64,000 bases of DNA from Glaciihabitans sp. dw_435 (GTDB lineage Bacteria; Actinomycetota; Actinomycetes; Actinomycetales; Microbacteriaceae): the NCBI RefSeq assembly GCF_018449675.1, contig NZ_JAAVUZ010000008.1, forward strand, positions 104,182 through 168,181, written 5' to 3'. The notes under the pieces are model-generated. The model made no database searches, was not told the DNA's origin, and saw only the letters and a program-made list of their open reading frames with translations. The position numbers and the translations under genes were made by a program. Shown here one piece after another: positions 8,758 to 17,793 of the stretch (its first letter is position 1; the number at the start of each line of letters is the position of its first letter).

Positions 8758-9993
8758 ATGACTACACGAGTTCCCATGCTGCGCCGTCTGACTGCCGCCC
8801 TGGTATCCGCGTTCGCGGTCGCCGCGGCGACGTACCTGACGACGATCATCATCTTCGTGCCGCTGAGCATCGCGACGCAGTCGACGCTGTCCGCGTTCAG
8901 CGATTACTTCCTGCCGACGGCGCTCGTGTTCTTCATCCTGAGCGCGATCGCCGCGGCGGTCTCGGTCTACTGGCGCTGGTGGACGGCGCTGGTGGGCGCG
9001 ATCATCGTCACGGTGCTTGCCATCCTGGTCGGCAGTACCTACACCTTCGTCACCGCCGGCAACGCGTTCAGCGGCGAAGTGGTGAAGGCCGTATTCGGCA
9101 CGCTCATCGCCGAGAACTTCGTCTTCGGGATACTGGGCGTTGTCGCCACCATCACCCTCGGTCGTTACGTGTACCGCCGCGTCATCGCCGTTCCTGGCGC
9201 TCCGGTCGTCACGGGTCGCACGCCCAAAATCCAGCCCGTCGCCTTCGTACGCTCGCCCGCATCCACCCTCGCCGACGGCGAACTGACGCACCTGGACCGG
9301 GTGCCGGTGGACGTGGAACTCGCCGATGCGCAGTGGGAGAAGTACGTATCGGTGCTGGAGGGCGAAGGCTTCCGCATCATCGAGGTCGAAGCGGCGGACA
9401 GCCATCCCGACTCCGTCTTTATTGAGGACACCGTCGTGATCCTTGGACGCACCGCCGTCATCACGAGCCCCGGCGCCGAGTCGCGTCGCGGGGAGCCGGC
9501 CGCGGTCGAGACCGACGTGGCGCGTCACGGCCTCGCCGTTGCCCGGATCTCGCTTCCCGGAACCCTCGACGGAGGCGACGTGCTCAAGGTCGGCACCACC
9601 GTCTACGTCGGTCGGGGCGGCCGCACCAACGCGGAGGGTATCCGCCAGTTCCGCGCCATCGCCGGGCCCCTTGGCTTCACCGTCGTCGCGGTACCGGTGA
9701 GCCGCGTGCTGCACCTCAAGAGCGCCGTCACCGCGCTGCCCGACGGCACGGTCATCGGTCACGCGCCGTTGGTCGAACACCCCGCGCTGTTCGAGCGCTT
9801 CCTCGCGGTGCCCGAGGAGTCCGGTGCCGCCGTCGTAGTGCTGTCGGATGACGCGGTGTTGATGTCTGCGTCCGCCCCGCTCACTGCCGTGCTGTTCGAG
9901 GACCTCGGGTACCGCGTCGTCACGGTGGACATCAGCGAATTCGAAAAGCTCGAGGGCTGCGTCACCTGCCTGTCGGTCCGCGTCCGCGGCTAA
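8758..9993 (+). CDS. Membrane-anchored dimethylarginine dimethylaminohydrolase (fusion protein)
   Basis: This 411-residue protein joins two parts. Residues 1 to about 145 contain four hydrophobic segments (for example VSAFAVAAATYLTTIIIFVPL, WRWWTALVGAIIVTVLAILVG). Residues 155-411 are a dimethylargininase/amidinotransferase-fold domain: FVRSPAS, DSVFIEDTVVI, ITSPGAESRRGEP, LDGGDVLKVG, the catalytic His at about 319 in RVLHLKSAVT, and the catalytic Cys at 404 in EGCVTCLSVRVRG. Free-standing DDAH enzymes are about 255 residues and hydrolyse dimethylarginine to citrulline and dimethylamine. The N-terminal membrane part is extra. TAGGGT seven bases before the ATG and no Shine-Dalgarno suggest leaderless expression. 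Confidence 0.85.
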   Translation: MTTRVPMLRRLTAALVSAFAVAAATYLTTIIIFVPLSIATQSTLSAFSDYFLPTALVFFILSAIAAAVSVYWRWWTALVGAIIVTVLAILVGSTYTFVTAGNAFSGEVVKAVFGTLIAENFVFGILGVVATITLGRYVYRRVIAVPGAPVVTGRTPKIQPVAFVRSPASTLADGELTHLDRVPVDVELADAQWEKYVSVLEGEGFRIIEVEAADSHPDSVFIEDTVVILGRTAVITSPGAESRRGEPAAVETDVARHGLAVARISLPGTLDGGDVLKVGTTVYVGRGGRTNAEGIRQFRAIAGPLGFTVVAVPVSRVLHLKSAVTALPDGTVIGHAPLVEHPALFERFLAVPEESGAAVVVLSDDAVLMSASAPLTAVLFEDLGYRVVTVDISEFEKLEGCVTCLSVRVRG

Positions 9994-10038
9994 CCGGTCA
10001 CCGCCGGCCCCGTACTCCGGCGCAGTTTGAGAAAACGT

Positions 10039-10068
10039 TTGCCTTCGGGTCTTTCGCTGCCCTATTCT
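10039..10068 (+). promoter_or_regulatory. Promoter of the ABC exporter leader
   Basis: TTGCCT at 10039-10044 and TATTCT at 10063-10068 are separated by 18 bases and lie about 85 bases before the leader ORF. Transcription from here would give an untranslated leader of roughly 330 bases before the exporter start at 10412. This is the best promoter-like pair in the 418-bp gap after the dimethylargininase gene. Confidence 0.45.
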
Positions 10069-10154
10069 GGAAGGCTGCCCGGGCGGTCGAGATCTATCCG
10101 ATGTCGACGTGGTCCGGACGGCGAGACACATCCGTCGCAGACCAGGAGGACGTC

Positions 10155-10250
10155 ATGACAACGACGAAGACAGCTAACGCGATCCGCCCATTCCGTGGGT
10201 TTGGCGCCGCCCGCGCCGCCGCGTTTACTGCCCTCCTTCCGCTGCGGTAG
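10155..10250 (+). CDS. 31-residue leader peptide before the ABC exporter
   Basis: An ATG at 10155 has a strong Shine-Dalgarno (AGGAGG at 10144-10149) and opens a 31-codon frame ending with TAG at 10248. The peptide begins MTTTKTANAIRPF, has an Ala-rich middle (GFGAARAAAF) and ends TALLPLR. It has no membrane segment and no family I can name. The position, 162 bases before a multidrug-type ABC exporter and followed by two stem-loops, is that of a regulatory leader peptide such as BmrB before bmrCD in Bacillus. The coding call rests on the strong ribosome site, and the regulatory role is inference. Confidence 0.55.
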   Translation: MTTTKTANAIRPFRGFGAARAAAFTALLPLR

Positions 10251-10297
10251 CACCATCACCGACTTCGCCGGATAACGGCTGATACAACCCGGGTCTC

Positions 10298-10346
10298 GGG
10301 CGTGGGAACTTACGCGCCCATCTCCGATCGCGATTTTCTCGCGGTC
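10298..10346 (+). promoter_or_regulatory. Two stem-loops in the ABC exporter leader
   Basis: GGGCGT (10298-10303) can pair with ACGCGCCC (10312-10319) with a small bulge. GATCGCGA (10326-10333) pairs with TCGCGGTC (10339-10346) over a TTTTC loop: eight pairs including one G-T. They lie between the leader ORF stop and the exporter start at 10412 and could form alternative structures when ribosomes stall in the leader. The other bases of the 9994-10411 gap show nothing else that I can name. Confidence 0.4.
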
Positions 10347-10411
10347 ACACTCTCACCACACTCTTCGCCCACCTCGCACCGGGCGCGCACCACAATTCAG
10401 GGGCTTTACTT

Positions 10412-12256
10412 ATGTCGTCGTCACCTCCCACTCCGGGAATTCCACCCACCGAGCCATCCGCTTCTCCCGAGGCGGAGCCGAAACGCCAGGGCACCTTCCG
10501 CGCCCTCGCGCGTCTGTACCCGTACGCCAAACCAGCGCTGCCCCGCATCTACCTGGGCATGGTCTCGGCGCTCATCGCCGGTGTCGTCGCGCTGCTGATC
10601 CCACAGGTGCTGCGCCAGCTGGTGGATGGCCCGCTGCAGACGGGTGACTCCGCGCAGATCTGGCCGGCATTCTTCGTGGTGCTGGGGCTCGGCGTGCTCG
10701 AGGCGATCATGATCGCCCTGCGCCGCTGGTTCGTGCTCGCGCCCGGTACCCACATCGAAGCGCGCATGCGCAACGGTTTGTACGCCCAGCTGCAAGACCT
10801 GCCGGTGAGCTTCCACGACCGCTGGCCCTCCGGTCAGCTGCTGTCGCGCGCCGTCAGCGACCTCAACCTGATCCGCCGCTGGATCTCGTTCGGTCTCGTA
10901 CTGCTCGTCGTCAACATCGTCACGATCTTCGTCGGGTTCGTCTTCCTCGTGAACATCTCGTGGGAGCTCGGCGTGCTGTTCATGGTCTGCTCGATCCCGC
11001 TGTGGATCTACGGCTACCTCTTCGAGAGCAAGTACTCGGTCGTCGCCCGCCGCAGCCAGGACCAGGCCGGCGACCTCGCGACCACGGTCGAGGAGTCGGT
11101 ACACGGAATCCGGGTGCTCAAGGCGTTCGGCCGCGGCAAGTACGCGCTGGAGAACTTCGCAGTGCAGGCGGAAGACCTGCGCGGCACCGAGATCGAGAAG
11201 GCCAAGGCAATCGCCGGCATCTGGCTCTGGCTCGTATTGGTTCCGGATGTCACGTTCGCGCTGTCCCTTCTCGGTGGCGTGTGGCTCGCAGCACAGGGGC
11301 AGATCACCGCGGGCGAGCTCGTCGCGTTTTTCGCCACGGCTACCGTGCTGCGCTTCCCTGTGGAATCGATCGGCTTCCTGCTGTCGATGACCTACGACGC
11401 CCGCACGGCGGTCGACCGTTTCTTCGAAGTTCTCGACACCGAAAACACGATCAAGGACCCCGAGCGCCCGAAGACCATCACCGATCCGAAGGGCAAGCTC
11501 GTCTTTGACGACGTGCACTTCCGCTACCAGGACGCAGCGCTCACCAACCCCGACCTCGTCGATGGTGTCGAACTGACCCTGGAGCCGGGCGAGACCATGG
11601 CGCTGGTCGGGCTCACCGGCTCGGGTAAGTCGACGCTCACCGCGCTGACGACCCGCATGTACGACGTGACCGGCGGGGCCATCACCCTCGATGGCATCGA
11701 CATCCGCGATCTCACCCGCGTCGAACTGCGCGCACACATCGCGATGGCCTTCGAAGACGCGATCCTCTTCTCGGCCACCGTGCGCGAGAACGTGCTGCTC
11801 GGACGCCCCGAGGCCACCGAGGCCGACCTGGCCGAGGCGCTCGAGATCGCCCAGGCCGCGTTCGTGTACGACCTGCCCATGGGACTGGATACCAAGATAG
11901 GTGAAGAGGGGCTGAGCCTCTCCGGTGGTCAGCGTCAGCGTCTGGCGCTGGCGCGGGCGGTCGCGGCCAAGCCGTCGGTGTTGGTTCTGGATGACCCGCT
12001 GTCGGCGCTCGACGTCGACACCGAGTCACTGGTGACCGAGGCGCTGCGCCGATCGCTCTCCACCACCACGGCTCTCATCGTGGCGCACCGCCCGTCCACG
12101 GTCATGCTGGCGGATCGGGTAGCCCTCATGGAAAACGGCCGCATCACTGCGGTCGGCACCCACTCCGGACTCCTCGAGTCCAACGATCACTACCGGTTCG
12201 TGATTTCGAGCCTCGAAGACGAACTGAAGCGCGAAAGAACGGAGGCCGCACGATGA
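10412..12256 (+). CDS. Heterodimeric ABC exporter, subunit with degenerate ATPase site
   Basis: A 614-residue half-transporter: six membrane helices (about residues 45-340) followed by an ATPase domain. The Walker A motif GLTGSGKST is near residue 400, the signature is [14 protein letters not shown], and Walker B reads [12 protein letters not shown], with Asp where active exporters have the catalytic Glu. The next gene has the Glu but an altered signature. This is the pattern of heterodimeric drug/lipid exporters such as BmrCD or TM287/288 with one degenerate site. AGGGG stands eight bases before the ATG. The stop overlaps the start of the partner (ATGA), and expression is probably governed by the leader at 10.07-10.41 kb. 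The substrate is unknown. Confidence 0.9.
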   Translation: MSSSPPTPGIPPTEPSASPEAEPKRQGTFRALARLYPYAKPALPRIYLGMVSALIAGVVALLIPQVLRQLVDGPLQTGDSAQIWPAFFVVLGLGVLEAIMIALRRWFVLAPGTHIEARMRNGLYAQLQDLPVSFHDRWPSGQLLSRAVSDLNLIRRWISFGLVLLVVNIVTIFVGFVFLVNISWELGVLFMVCSIPLWIYGYLFESKYSVVARRSQDQAGDLATTVEESVHGIRVLKAFGRGKYALENFAVQAEDLRGTEIEKAKAIAGIWLWLVLVPDVTFALSLLGGVWLAAQGQITAGELVAFFATATVLRFPVESIGFLLSMTYDARTAVDRFFEVLDTENTIKDPERPKTITDPKGKLVFDDVHFRYQDAALTNPDLVDGVELTLEPGETMALVGLTGSGKSTLTALTTRMYDVTGGAITLDGIDIRDLTRVELRAHIAMAFEDAILFSATVRENVLLGRPEATEADLAEALEIAQAAFVYDLPMGLDTKIGEEGLSLSGGQRQRLALARAVAAKPSVLVLDDPLSALDVDTESLVTEALRRSLSTTTALIVAHRPSTVMLADRVALMENGRITAVGTHSGLLESNDHYRFVISSLEDELKRERTEAAR

Positions 12257-14067
12257 GCAACGTCAGTGTGTCCGGTGTTGAGGGTGAAGAGCGCGACGAC
12301 TTCACCACGGGGGAGAGCAAGCAGATTCGTGCGCGATCGCTGAAGCTCCTATCATCCCTCGTCCGTCCCCTGAAGGGCAAGATCGCACTGACCCTCGTGG
12401 TCGTCGTGATCAGCACCCTCGCGCAGGTCGCGGGACCGGCGCTGATCGCGATCGGTATCGACCGCGGGCTGCCCGCCCTGCTCAAGCTGGACTGGATGCC
12501 GCTGTCGCTGACGGTGGTCGCCTATCTCGTCACCGCGGTCGTTGGTGCCTCGCTCATCGCCTGGTACACGATCCTCACCGCGCGCATCAGCCAGGCGATC
12601 CTCATCGACCTGCGCAAGCGCGTGTTCCTGCAGACGCAGAACCTCAGCCTCGACTTTCACGAGAGCTACACCTCGGGTCGGATCATCTCCCGCCAGACGA
12701 GCGACCTCGACGCCATTCGCGAGCTGCTCGACTCCGGGCTGAACCAGCTGGTGCAGGGCGCTCTCTACATGGTGTTCATCGCTGCGGCGATGTTCTCGCT
12801 CGACTGGGTCAGCGGCGTGGTGCTGTTCATCGCGCTCGTGCCGCTGTGGTTCCTGACCCGCTGGTTCCAGCGTCGGTCGCAGAAACTGTTCCGCCAGTCG
12901 CGGGTTGCCTCCGCGCGCCTGATCGTGCAGTTCGTCGAGACCATGACGGGCATCCGCGCGGTCAAGGCGTTCCGTAAGGAGAAGCGCAACGAGGAGGAGT
13001 TCGGCGAGCTCGTCGAGGACTACCGGGATGTCAACGGCCGGGTCATCCAACTCTTCGGAATCTTCGACCCGGGACTCGTTCTCATCGGCAACGTGACCCT
13101 CGCGGTCGTGCTGCTGGTCGGCGGCCTGCGGGTCGCCGAGGGACAGGTGGCGATCGGTGCGCTGCTCGCGGTGCTGTTGTACACGCGCCAGTTCTTCGCG
13201 CCCGCGCAGGAGATGGCGATGTTCTACAACTCGTACCAGTCGGCCGCGGCCGCGCTGGAGAAAATCTCGGGCGTGCTCGAGGAGAAGCCGACGGTCGCCG
13301 ACCCGACGCGTCCGATCGACCTGTGGCAGGCGAAGGGCCACGTCGTGTTCGACGACGTGACATTCGCCTACAACGAGGACCGCGTGGTGCTGCCGAGCTT
13401 CAGTCTCGACATGCCCGCCGGTCAGACGATCGCGCTTGTCGGATCGACCGGTGCGGGAAAGTCCACGCTGGCCAAGCTGATGTCGCGGTTCTACGACCCG
13501 ACGATCGGAACCGTCTCGCTCGACGACGTCGACCTGCGCCGCCTTCATCCGAAGGACCTGCGGCGCGCGATCGTGATGGTGACGCAGGAGGCCTACCTGT
13601 TCTCGGGCACGGTTGCCGACAACATCGCCCTCGGCAAGCCCGACGCCACCCGTGAGGAGATCGTGCGGGCGGCCAAGGCGGTGGGTGCGCACGACTTCAT
13701 CCAGACGTTGCCCGGTGGCTACGACACGGACGTGAACAAGCGCGGCGGCCGGGTGTCTGCCGGCCAGCGCCAGTTGCTCTCGTTCGCGCGGGCGTTCCTG
13801 GCCGACCCCGTTGTGCTGATTCTCGACGAGGCGACGGCGTCTCTGGACATCCCGAGCGAGCGTCTGGTGCAGGAGGGACTGCAAACCCTGCTGTCCGACC
13901 GCACCGCGATCATCATCGCGCACCGCCTGTCGACGGTCGCGATCGCCGACCGCGTGCTGGTGATGGAGCACGGAAAGATCGTCGAGGACGGAACCCCCGG
14001 TGACCTCATCGCCGGTACCGGCCGCTTCGCGCAACTGCACGCAGCCTGGCGCGAGTCGCTGGTCTAG
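12253..14067 (+). CDS. Heterodimeric ABC exporter, catalytic partner subunit
   Basis: The 604-residue partner of the preceding gene. Six membrane helices (about residues 35-330) precede an ATPase domain with Walker [10 protein letters not shown] near residue 396 and Walker [14 protein letters not shown] with an intact catalytic Glu. The signature motif is [14 protein letters not shown] rather than LSGGQ. Because the signature of this subunit faces the Walker B of the other, both deviations fall in the same, degenerate nucleotide site. The four-base overlap with the upstream gene supports coupled translation. The gene ends at a strong hairpin shared with the convergent lacI-type gene. Confidence 0.9.
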   Translation: MSNVSVSGVEGEERDDFTTGESKQIRARSLKLLSSLVRPLKGKIALTLVVVVISTLAQVAGPALIAIGIDRGLPALLKLDWMPLSLTVVAYLVTAVVGASLIAWYTILTARISQAILIDLRKRVFLQTQNLSLDFHESYTSGRIISRQTSDLDAIRELLDSGLNQLVQGALYMVFIAAAMFSLDWVSGVVLFIALVPLWFLTRWFQRRSQKLFRQSRVASARLIVQFVETMTGIRAVKAFRKEKRNEEEFGELVEDYRDVNGRVIQLFGIFDPGLVLIGNVTLAVVLLVGGLRVAEGQVAIGALLAVLLYTRQFFAPAQEMAMFYNSYQSAAAALEKISGVLEEKPTVADPTRPIDLWQAKGHVVFDDVTFAYNEDRVVLPSFSLDMPAGQTIALVGSTGAGKSTLAKLMSRFYDPTIGTVSLDDVDLRRLHPKDLRRAIVMVTQEAYLFSGTVADNIALGKPDATREEIVRAAKAVGAHDFIQTLPGGYDTDVNKRGGRVSAGQRQLLSFARAFLADPVVLILDEATASLDIPSERLVQEGLQTLLSDRTAIIIAHRLSTVAIADRVLVMEHGKIVEDGTPGDLIAGTGRFAQLHAAWRESLV

Positions 14068-14077
14068 GTTCGCGGAT

Positions 14078-14104
14078 GACCCGGGCGTGCGTCACGCCCG
14101 GGTC
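14078..14104. terminator. Bidirectional terminator hairpin
   Basis: GACCCGGGCGTG (14078-14089) and CACGCCCGGGTC (14093-14104) form a perfect 12-bp stem with a three-base loop, ten bases after the ABC exporter stop. It overlaps the stop codon of the convergent regulator gene (14092-14094). There is no T tract, so termination is inferred from stem strength and the convergent arrangement. Confidence 0.6.
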
Positions 14105-15126
14105 GAGGCGCCCACGATCAGCTGTGGGGCAAGGCTGACGCGCCGGGTGACCCCGTCGCGGTCGGACGCGCGCGCGTCCATCAGCAGCCGCACTGCTTCG
14201 CGGCCCATGGCCGACCACGGGTGGCGCAGCGTCGTGATGGCGACGTCGTCCTCGGCGAGGGAGACGTCGAGCAGGCTCGCCACCTGCACGTCCTCCGGCA
14301 CCCGCACGCCGCGCATGCGCAGCACGGCAATGGCTCCGGCTGCCACGTCATCGTTGGCGCAGACGAGGGTGTCCCAGTCGCGGGTCGACGGAGCGGATCC
14401 CGCGCCGTCGGTCCAGACGGCCAGCAGTAGTTCGGCGGCGTCGATTCCGCCTTGCAGGGTTGCCCGCACCGGGTCGGCGATGCGCACGCGGATGCCCGAG
14501 TGCTCGCCGGCGAGACGCAGCGCATCCAGTCGCCGGGCGTCGGCCGGGATGATCGGGTCGAGTCCCACCGCCACGATCGACGTTGCCCGTGTGGTGGCGA
14601 GGTGCGCGACCAGCAGGGCGGTGGCGCGGCTCTCGTCGAGACCGACCGAGTCCGTGGCATCCGGATCCACAAAGCGACCCACCTGCACGACCGGCGTGCT
14701 GCCGGCCAACGCGATGGACTCGCGGCTCGCCTCCTCCGACGGAGGGCACAGGATGATGCCGTCGACCCGGCGCGCCAGCAGTGACTCGATGTTGTCGCGG
14801 TCGTGGCGCGCGTCCGGCGCCGAGTAGCGCAGCACGAGTGAGACGCCCTCGCGCTCGAGTCCCGCGCTCGCTGACTCGATCAGCGCGGAGAGGAACGCGG
14901 TCGAGTAGCGCGGCAGCACGAACCCGACGGTCTCGGTGCGCTGGCTGCGCAGCGCGCTCGCGACCGCGTTGTGGCGGTATCGCAGCGCGCGGCTCGCCTC
15001 CTGCACGCGTTTTTCGCGCTCGCTCGACACCTGCCGGCTTCCCGACAACACGCGGGAGGCCGTCGCGACCGATACCCCGGCGTGCCGGGCGACGTCCGCG
15101 AGGGTCGGGGCTGGCGCGTCGCTCAC
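14092..15126 (-). CDS. LacI family transcriptional regulator
   Basis: This 344-residue regulator has the LacI helix-turn-helix and hinge at the N-terminus (PTLADVARHAGVSVATASRVLSGSRQV, then NAVASALRSQRTETVGFVLP). A periplasmic-binding-protein-like effector domain follows to the end. The GTG start at 15126 shares one base with the TAG of the creatininase gene, so regulator and enzyme are co-transcribed. Its likely operator is the perfect palindrome at 15934-15951 in front of both the creatininase operon and the divergent amidohydrolase. The effector is unknown. Confidence 0.92.
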   Translation of the reverse strand: MSDAPAPTLADVARHAGVSVATASRVLSGSRQVSSEREKRVQEASRALRYRHNAVASALRSQRTETVGFVLPRYSTAFLSALIESASAGLEREGVSLVLRYSAPDARHDRDNIESLLARRVDGIILCPPSEEASRESIALAGSTPVVQVGRFVDPDATDSVGLDESRATALLVAHLATTRATSIVAVGLDPIIPADARRLDALRLAGEHSGIRVRIADPVRATLQGGIDAAELLLAVWTDGAGSAPSTRDWDTLVCANDDVAAGAIAVLRMRGVRVPEDVQVASLLDVSLAEDDVAITTLRHPWSAMGREAVRLLMDARASDRDGVTRRVSLAPQLIVGASTRA

Positions 15127-15869
15127 TACGCTCGTCCGAGCGCGGCGATGAAGTCGACGAGGACGGCGGCGGATGCCTCGACCGTCGCGTCCAGGATTGC
15201 CTGGCCCTTCTCGGCCGTCGCGGTGGTCGGGTCGCCGAACACACCGCTCTTCGAGAAGGTGTGCAGTTGCATGGGGCGCGTTCCGTAGTCGCTGGGGAAG
15301 CTGGGGTAGCTCGCAGCGTACCGCTCGCGCCGCACGTCGTCGGGGGAGATGGCGAGCATGATCGAGGTCTCGATCTCCTCGGCGTGGTTGAGGCCCGGAG
15401 CGGCCGGCGCACTCTCGCGCACCGCGGTGATCGCCTCGTCCATCCCGGGATAGTCGAGGGCGATTGCCGGGATGATGCCCTCATCGTTGAGTATGCGCAT
15501 TGCGGCATACAGGGGCATGCGGTTACCCCAGTCGCCGTTGACGACGACGAAGCCGCGGGCTCCCGAGGCCGCGACGGAGCGGCCGATGTCGACGGTGAGG
15601 GCGGTGACCGTGGCCGGGGAGATCGAGATCGTGCCGGGGTAGCCGGCGTTGTTCCAGGTGTCGCCGTAGTGGATAGGAGGAAGCAGCAGCGCGTCGAGCC
15701 GGTCGGCCAGCGCGCGGGCGACGTGGGCCGCGGTCGCGGTGTCCGTGCCGAGGGGCAGCTGGGGCCCGTGCTGTTCGAGGGCACCGAACGGCAGGATGGC
15801 GAGCCCGGTCGACTCGCGCAGGTGCTCGGCCACATCTGTCCAGGGGGTGTGGAAGGCGTCAATACTCAC
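15126..15869 (-). CDS. Creatininase family amidohydrolase with altered metal-site motif
   Basis: A 247-residue protein of the creatininase family. The first metal motif, FGALEQHGPQLPLGTDTATA, is intact (Glu, His, Asp), as is the later NHAEEIETSIMLAI segment. The central motif, normally NGHGGN or NGHYEN with a metal-binding His, reads NGDWGN here, so that His is replaced by Asp. Family members act on cyclic amides or formamides, including creatinine, riboflavin precursors and mycofactocin precursor. The partner amidohydrolase transcribed the other way and the shared LacI operator suggest one catabolic pathway. The substrate cannot be named. Confidence 0.85.
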   Translation of the reverse strand: MSIDAFHTPWTDVAEHLRESTGLAILPFGALEQHGPQLPLGTDTATAAHVARALADRLDALLLPPIHYGDTWNNAGYPGTISISPATVTALTVDIGRSVAASGARGFVVVNGDWGNRMPLYAAMRILNDEGIIPAIALDYPGMDEAITAVRESAPAAPGLNHAEEIETSIMLAISPDDVRRERYAASYPSFPSDYGTRPMQLHTFSKSGVFGDPTTATAEKGQAILDATVEASAAVLVDFIAALGRA

Positions 15870-15933
15870 GGTGTGTACTCCTGAATGCTGCGATTACCGG
15901 CAATGTCACCAGACTCCCACGAATTACCGCCAG

Positions 15934-15951
15934 AATGTAATCGATTACATT
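15934..15951. promoter_or_regulatory. LacI-type operator, perfect 18-bp palindrome
   Basis: AATGTAATCGATTACATT is a perfect palindrome centred on CG, the classical form of a LacI/GalR-family operator. It lies between the divergent creatininase-lacI operon (start 15869) and the amidohydrolase gene (start 15989). One site can therefore control both transcripts and the regulator itself. Confidence 0.85.
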
Positions 15952-15988
15952 TGCCGCGTCCCGCGGCCCCGAACGTACCGAGGTCCCC

Positions 15989-17236
15989 GTGCACTCCGAA
16001 CCCGCCACTTCCCTCCGCAACGTCGACCTCTGGGACGGGTCGTCCGCCCGCGGCCTCTCCACCCTCCGGTGGTCATTCACCGGCACCGACGCGGTCGTCG
16101 AGTCGGTCGAGCCGGCGACAAGCGGATCAGCGGATGCCTCGGGCGACGCTGCCGCCCCCACCTACTCGGTCATCCCGGGGCTGATCGACACCCACGTGCA
16201 CCTCGTCGGGTACGCCGGTTCCGGGCAGAAGCCCGACTTTCTCACCTGGCCCCTCGTCACCCGTCCCGAGGAACAGGCGCTGCACGGGCTGTCGAACGCG
16301 CGCAAGGGTCTGCTCGGCGGAGTGACGACCATGCGCGACCTGTCCGCGGACGAGATCCAGTTCTCGCTGCGCCGCGCCATCGACGCCGGCATTGTCGACG
16401 GCCCCCGGCTGCAGGCGCACGGCATGGTCAGCATGACCGCCGGCCACGGCGACATGTTCATTCCCGCCGCGTTCGAGCACCGCAAGCCCACGGCCGACGG
16501 AGTGGACGAGTGCCGCAAGCTCGTGCGCCACTGGGCACGGGCCGGCGCCGACGGTGTCAAGATCGCCACCAGCGGCGGAGTTCTCTCCGAGGGCGACAAG
16601 GCGTCATGGCGCAATCACACGCCCGAGGAGATCGCCGCCATCGTCGATGAGGCTCACGCCCTCGGCATGCGGGTCGCCGCCCACGCGCACACCGCCGCGG
16701 GTATCGACGTTGCCCTGGAGGCAGGCGTCGACTCCATCGAGCACGCGACGCTCATCACCACCGCGCAGGCGACGGCGGCCGCGAAGGCCGGCATCACCCT
16801 CGCCCCCACCATCCTCATTAACGATGCGATCGCGGCCGGTCTCGCCGGGGTGTCCGCCGAGCAGTCCGAGAAGGCGAAGGAGCTCGTGGTGAAGCGGGAC
16901 GCACTCATGCGTGCCGCGGCCGACGTCGGAGCCGACTTCGTGCTGGGCACCGACGCCAACGGTCACCACGTTGCCTTCGGCGACCAGATGACCGAGATCC
17001 GGCGCATGGCCGCCGTCTTCGGCTGGACCGCGGAGCGCACCCTTCAGTCCGCCACCTCGCGCGCCTCGGCGGCGATCGGCCGGGAGAAGAACCTCGGTTC
17101 CCTCGCGCCGGGCTACCTTGCCGACTTCCTCGTCGTGCGCGGCCGCCCGTGGGACGACATCGCCGACCTCGCCGTGGAAAACATCGTGGCGGTCGTTTCC
17201 CGCGGTCGCGTCGTCGCGGGCACCCTCCCGCAGTAA
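15989..17236 (+). CDS. Metal-dependent amidohydrolase (imidazolonepropionase/prolidase-like)
   Basis: A 415-residue TIM-barrel amidohydrolase. Metal motifs appear in order: DTHVHL after VIPGLI (HxH), GVKIATSGG with the candidate carbamylated Lys, AHAHTAAGIDVAL, DSIEHATLI, and LGTDANG with the catalytic Asp. The C-terminus has the usual LGSLAPGYLADFLVVRGRPWDD strand pair. The GTG start at 15989 has GAGGT eight bases before it. It is divergent from the creatininase-lacI operon and shares its operator. The subfamily includes Xaa-Pro dipeptidases and imidazolonepropionase-like enzymes, and the actual substrate is unknown. Confidence 0.85.
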   Translation: MHSEPATSLRNVDLWDGSSARGLSTLRWSFTGTDAVVESVEPATSGSADASGDAAAPTYSVIPGLIDTHVHLVGYAGSGQKPDFLTWPLVTRPEEQALHGLSNARKGLLGGVTTMRDLSADEIQFSLRRAIDAGIVDGPRLQAHGMVSMTAGHGDMFIPAAFEHRKPTADGVDECRKLVRHWARAGADGVKIATSGGVLSEGDKASWRNHTPEEIAAIVDEAHALGMRVAAHAHTAAGIDVALEAGVDSIEHATLITTAQATAAAKAGITLAPTILINDAIAAGLAGVSAEQSEKAKELVVKRDALMRAAADVGADFVLGTDANGHHVAFGDQMTEIRRMAAVFGWTAERTLQSATSRASAAIGREKNLGSLAPGYLADFLVVRGRPWDDIADLAVENIVAVVSRGRVVAGTLPQ

Positions 17237-17260
17237 CGGGTTGGCCGAAGGAACTGCGCC

Positions 17261-17686
17261 CTACGCTCCCGGGGTGTCGTCGTGCCACGCAAAGGTGGTT
17301 CCGGACGTCTGGAATGCCTGCCACCCCGCACCGCACTGGGCACCGTTCTTCGGGGTGATCTCCGGCCACCACGACGCGACGATCCCCGGGGTTCCCTGCA
17401 ACGGACCCCGGGCGCAGCTCGCCGCGTCCAGCGGCGTCGGGCTCGCGTACCGCAGCAGCTCGCCCTTGCCGTCGAGCGATACCCGGATCCGCAGGTGCAC
17501 GGCGTCGGCTGGCACAAACGCGGGCATCACCAGCAGCGCGGTCGGGCTTGCCGCCGCCTGCGCCCGGGTGTCGAAGACCTGCTCCTTCTCGCGCGACGAG
17601 AGCAGGTTCGTGAAGGCGCATCCCGAGAGCAACGACACGACGAGCAGGAGGACGGGGACGGCGACGAGCGCACGCGGATGGGGCAT
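17261..17686 (-). CDS. Small putative lipoprotein of unknown function
   Basis: From the ATG at 17686 the protein has 141 residues, starts MPHPRALVAVPVLLLVVSLL and reaches a lipobox LLSGC, so it should be exported and lipid-anchored. The mature part has two further Cys residues (SCARG and QCGAG) that could form a disulfide, and Trp-rich ends (ASWWPEI, FAWHDD). An upstream in-frame ATG at 17728 would put 14 residues before the signal peptide and is less likely. I recognise no domain. It is convergent with the amidohydrolase gene, 24 bases apart. Confidence 0.7.
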   Translation of the reverse strand: MPHPRALVAVPVLLLVVSLLSGCAFTNLLSSREKEQVFDTRAQAAASPTALLVMPAFVPADAVHLRIRVSLDGKGELLRYASPTPLDAASCARGPLQGTPGIVASWWPEITPKNGAQCGAGWQAFQTSGTTFAWHDDTPGA

Positions 17687-17793
17687 GCATCCAGCCAACC
17701 GTCCGGCGTACGGTGCGTCGTCACCCAAACGGATGAAACCGTGTCACCTCCGCGGATGACTCTCGTGCCCGCGCCGTCGGGATGACCTGGGGC

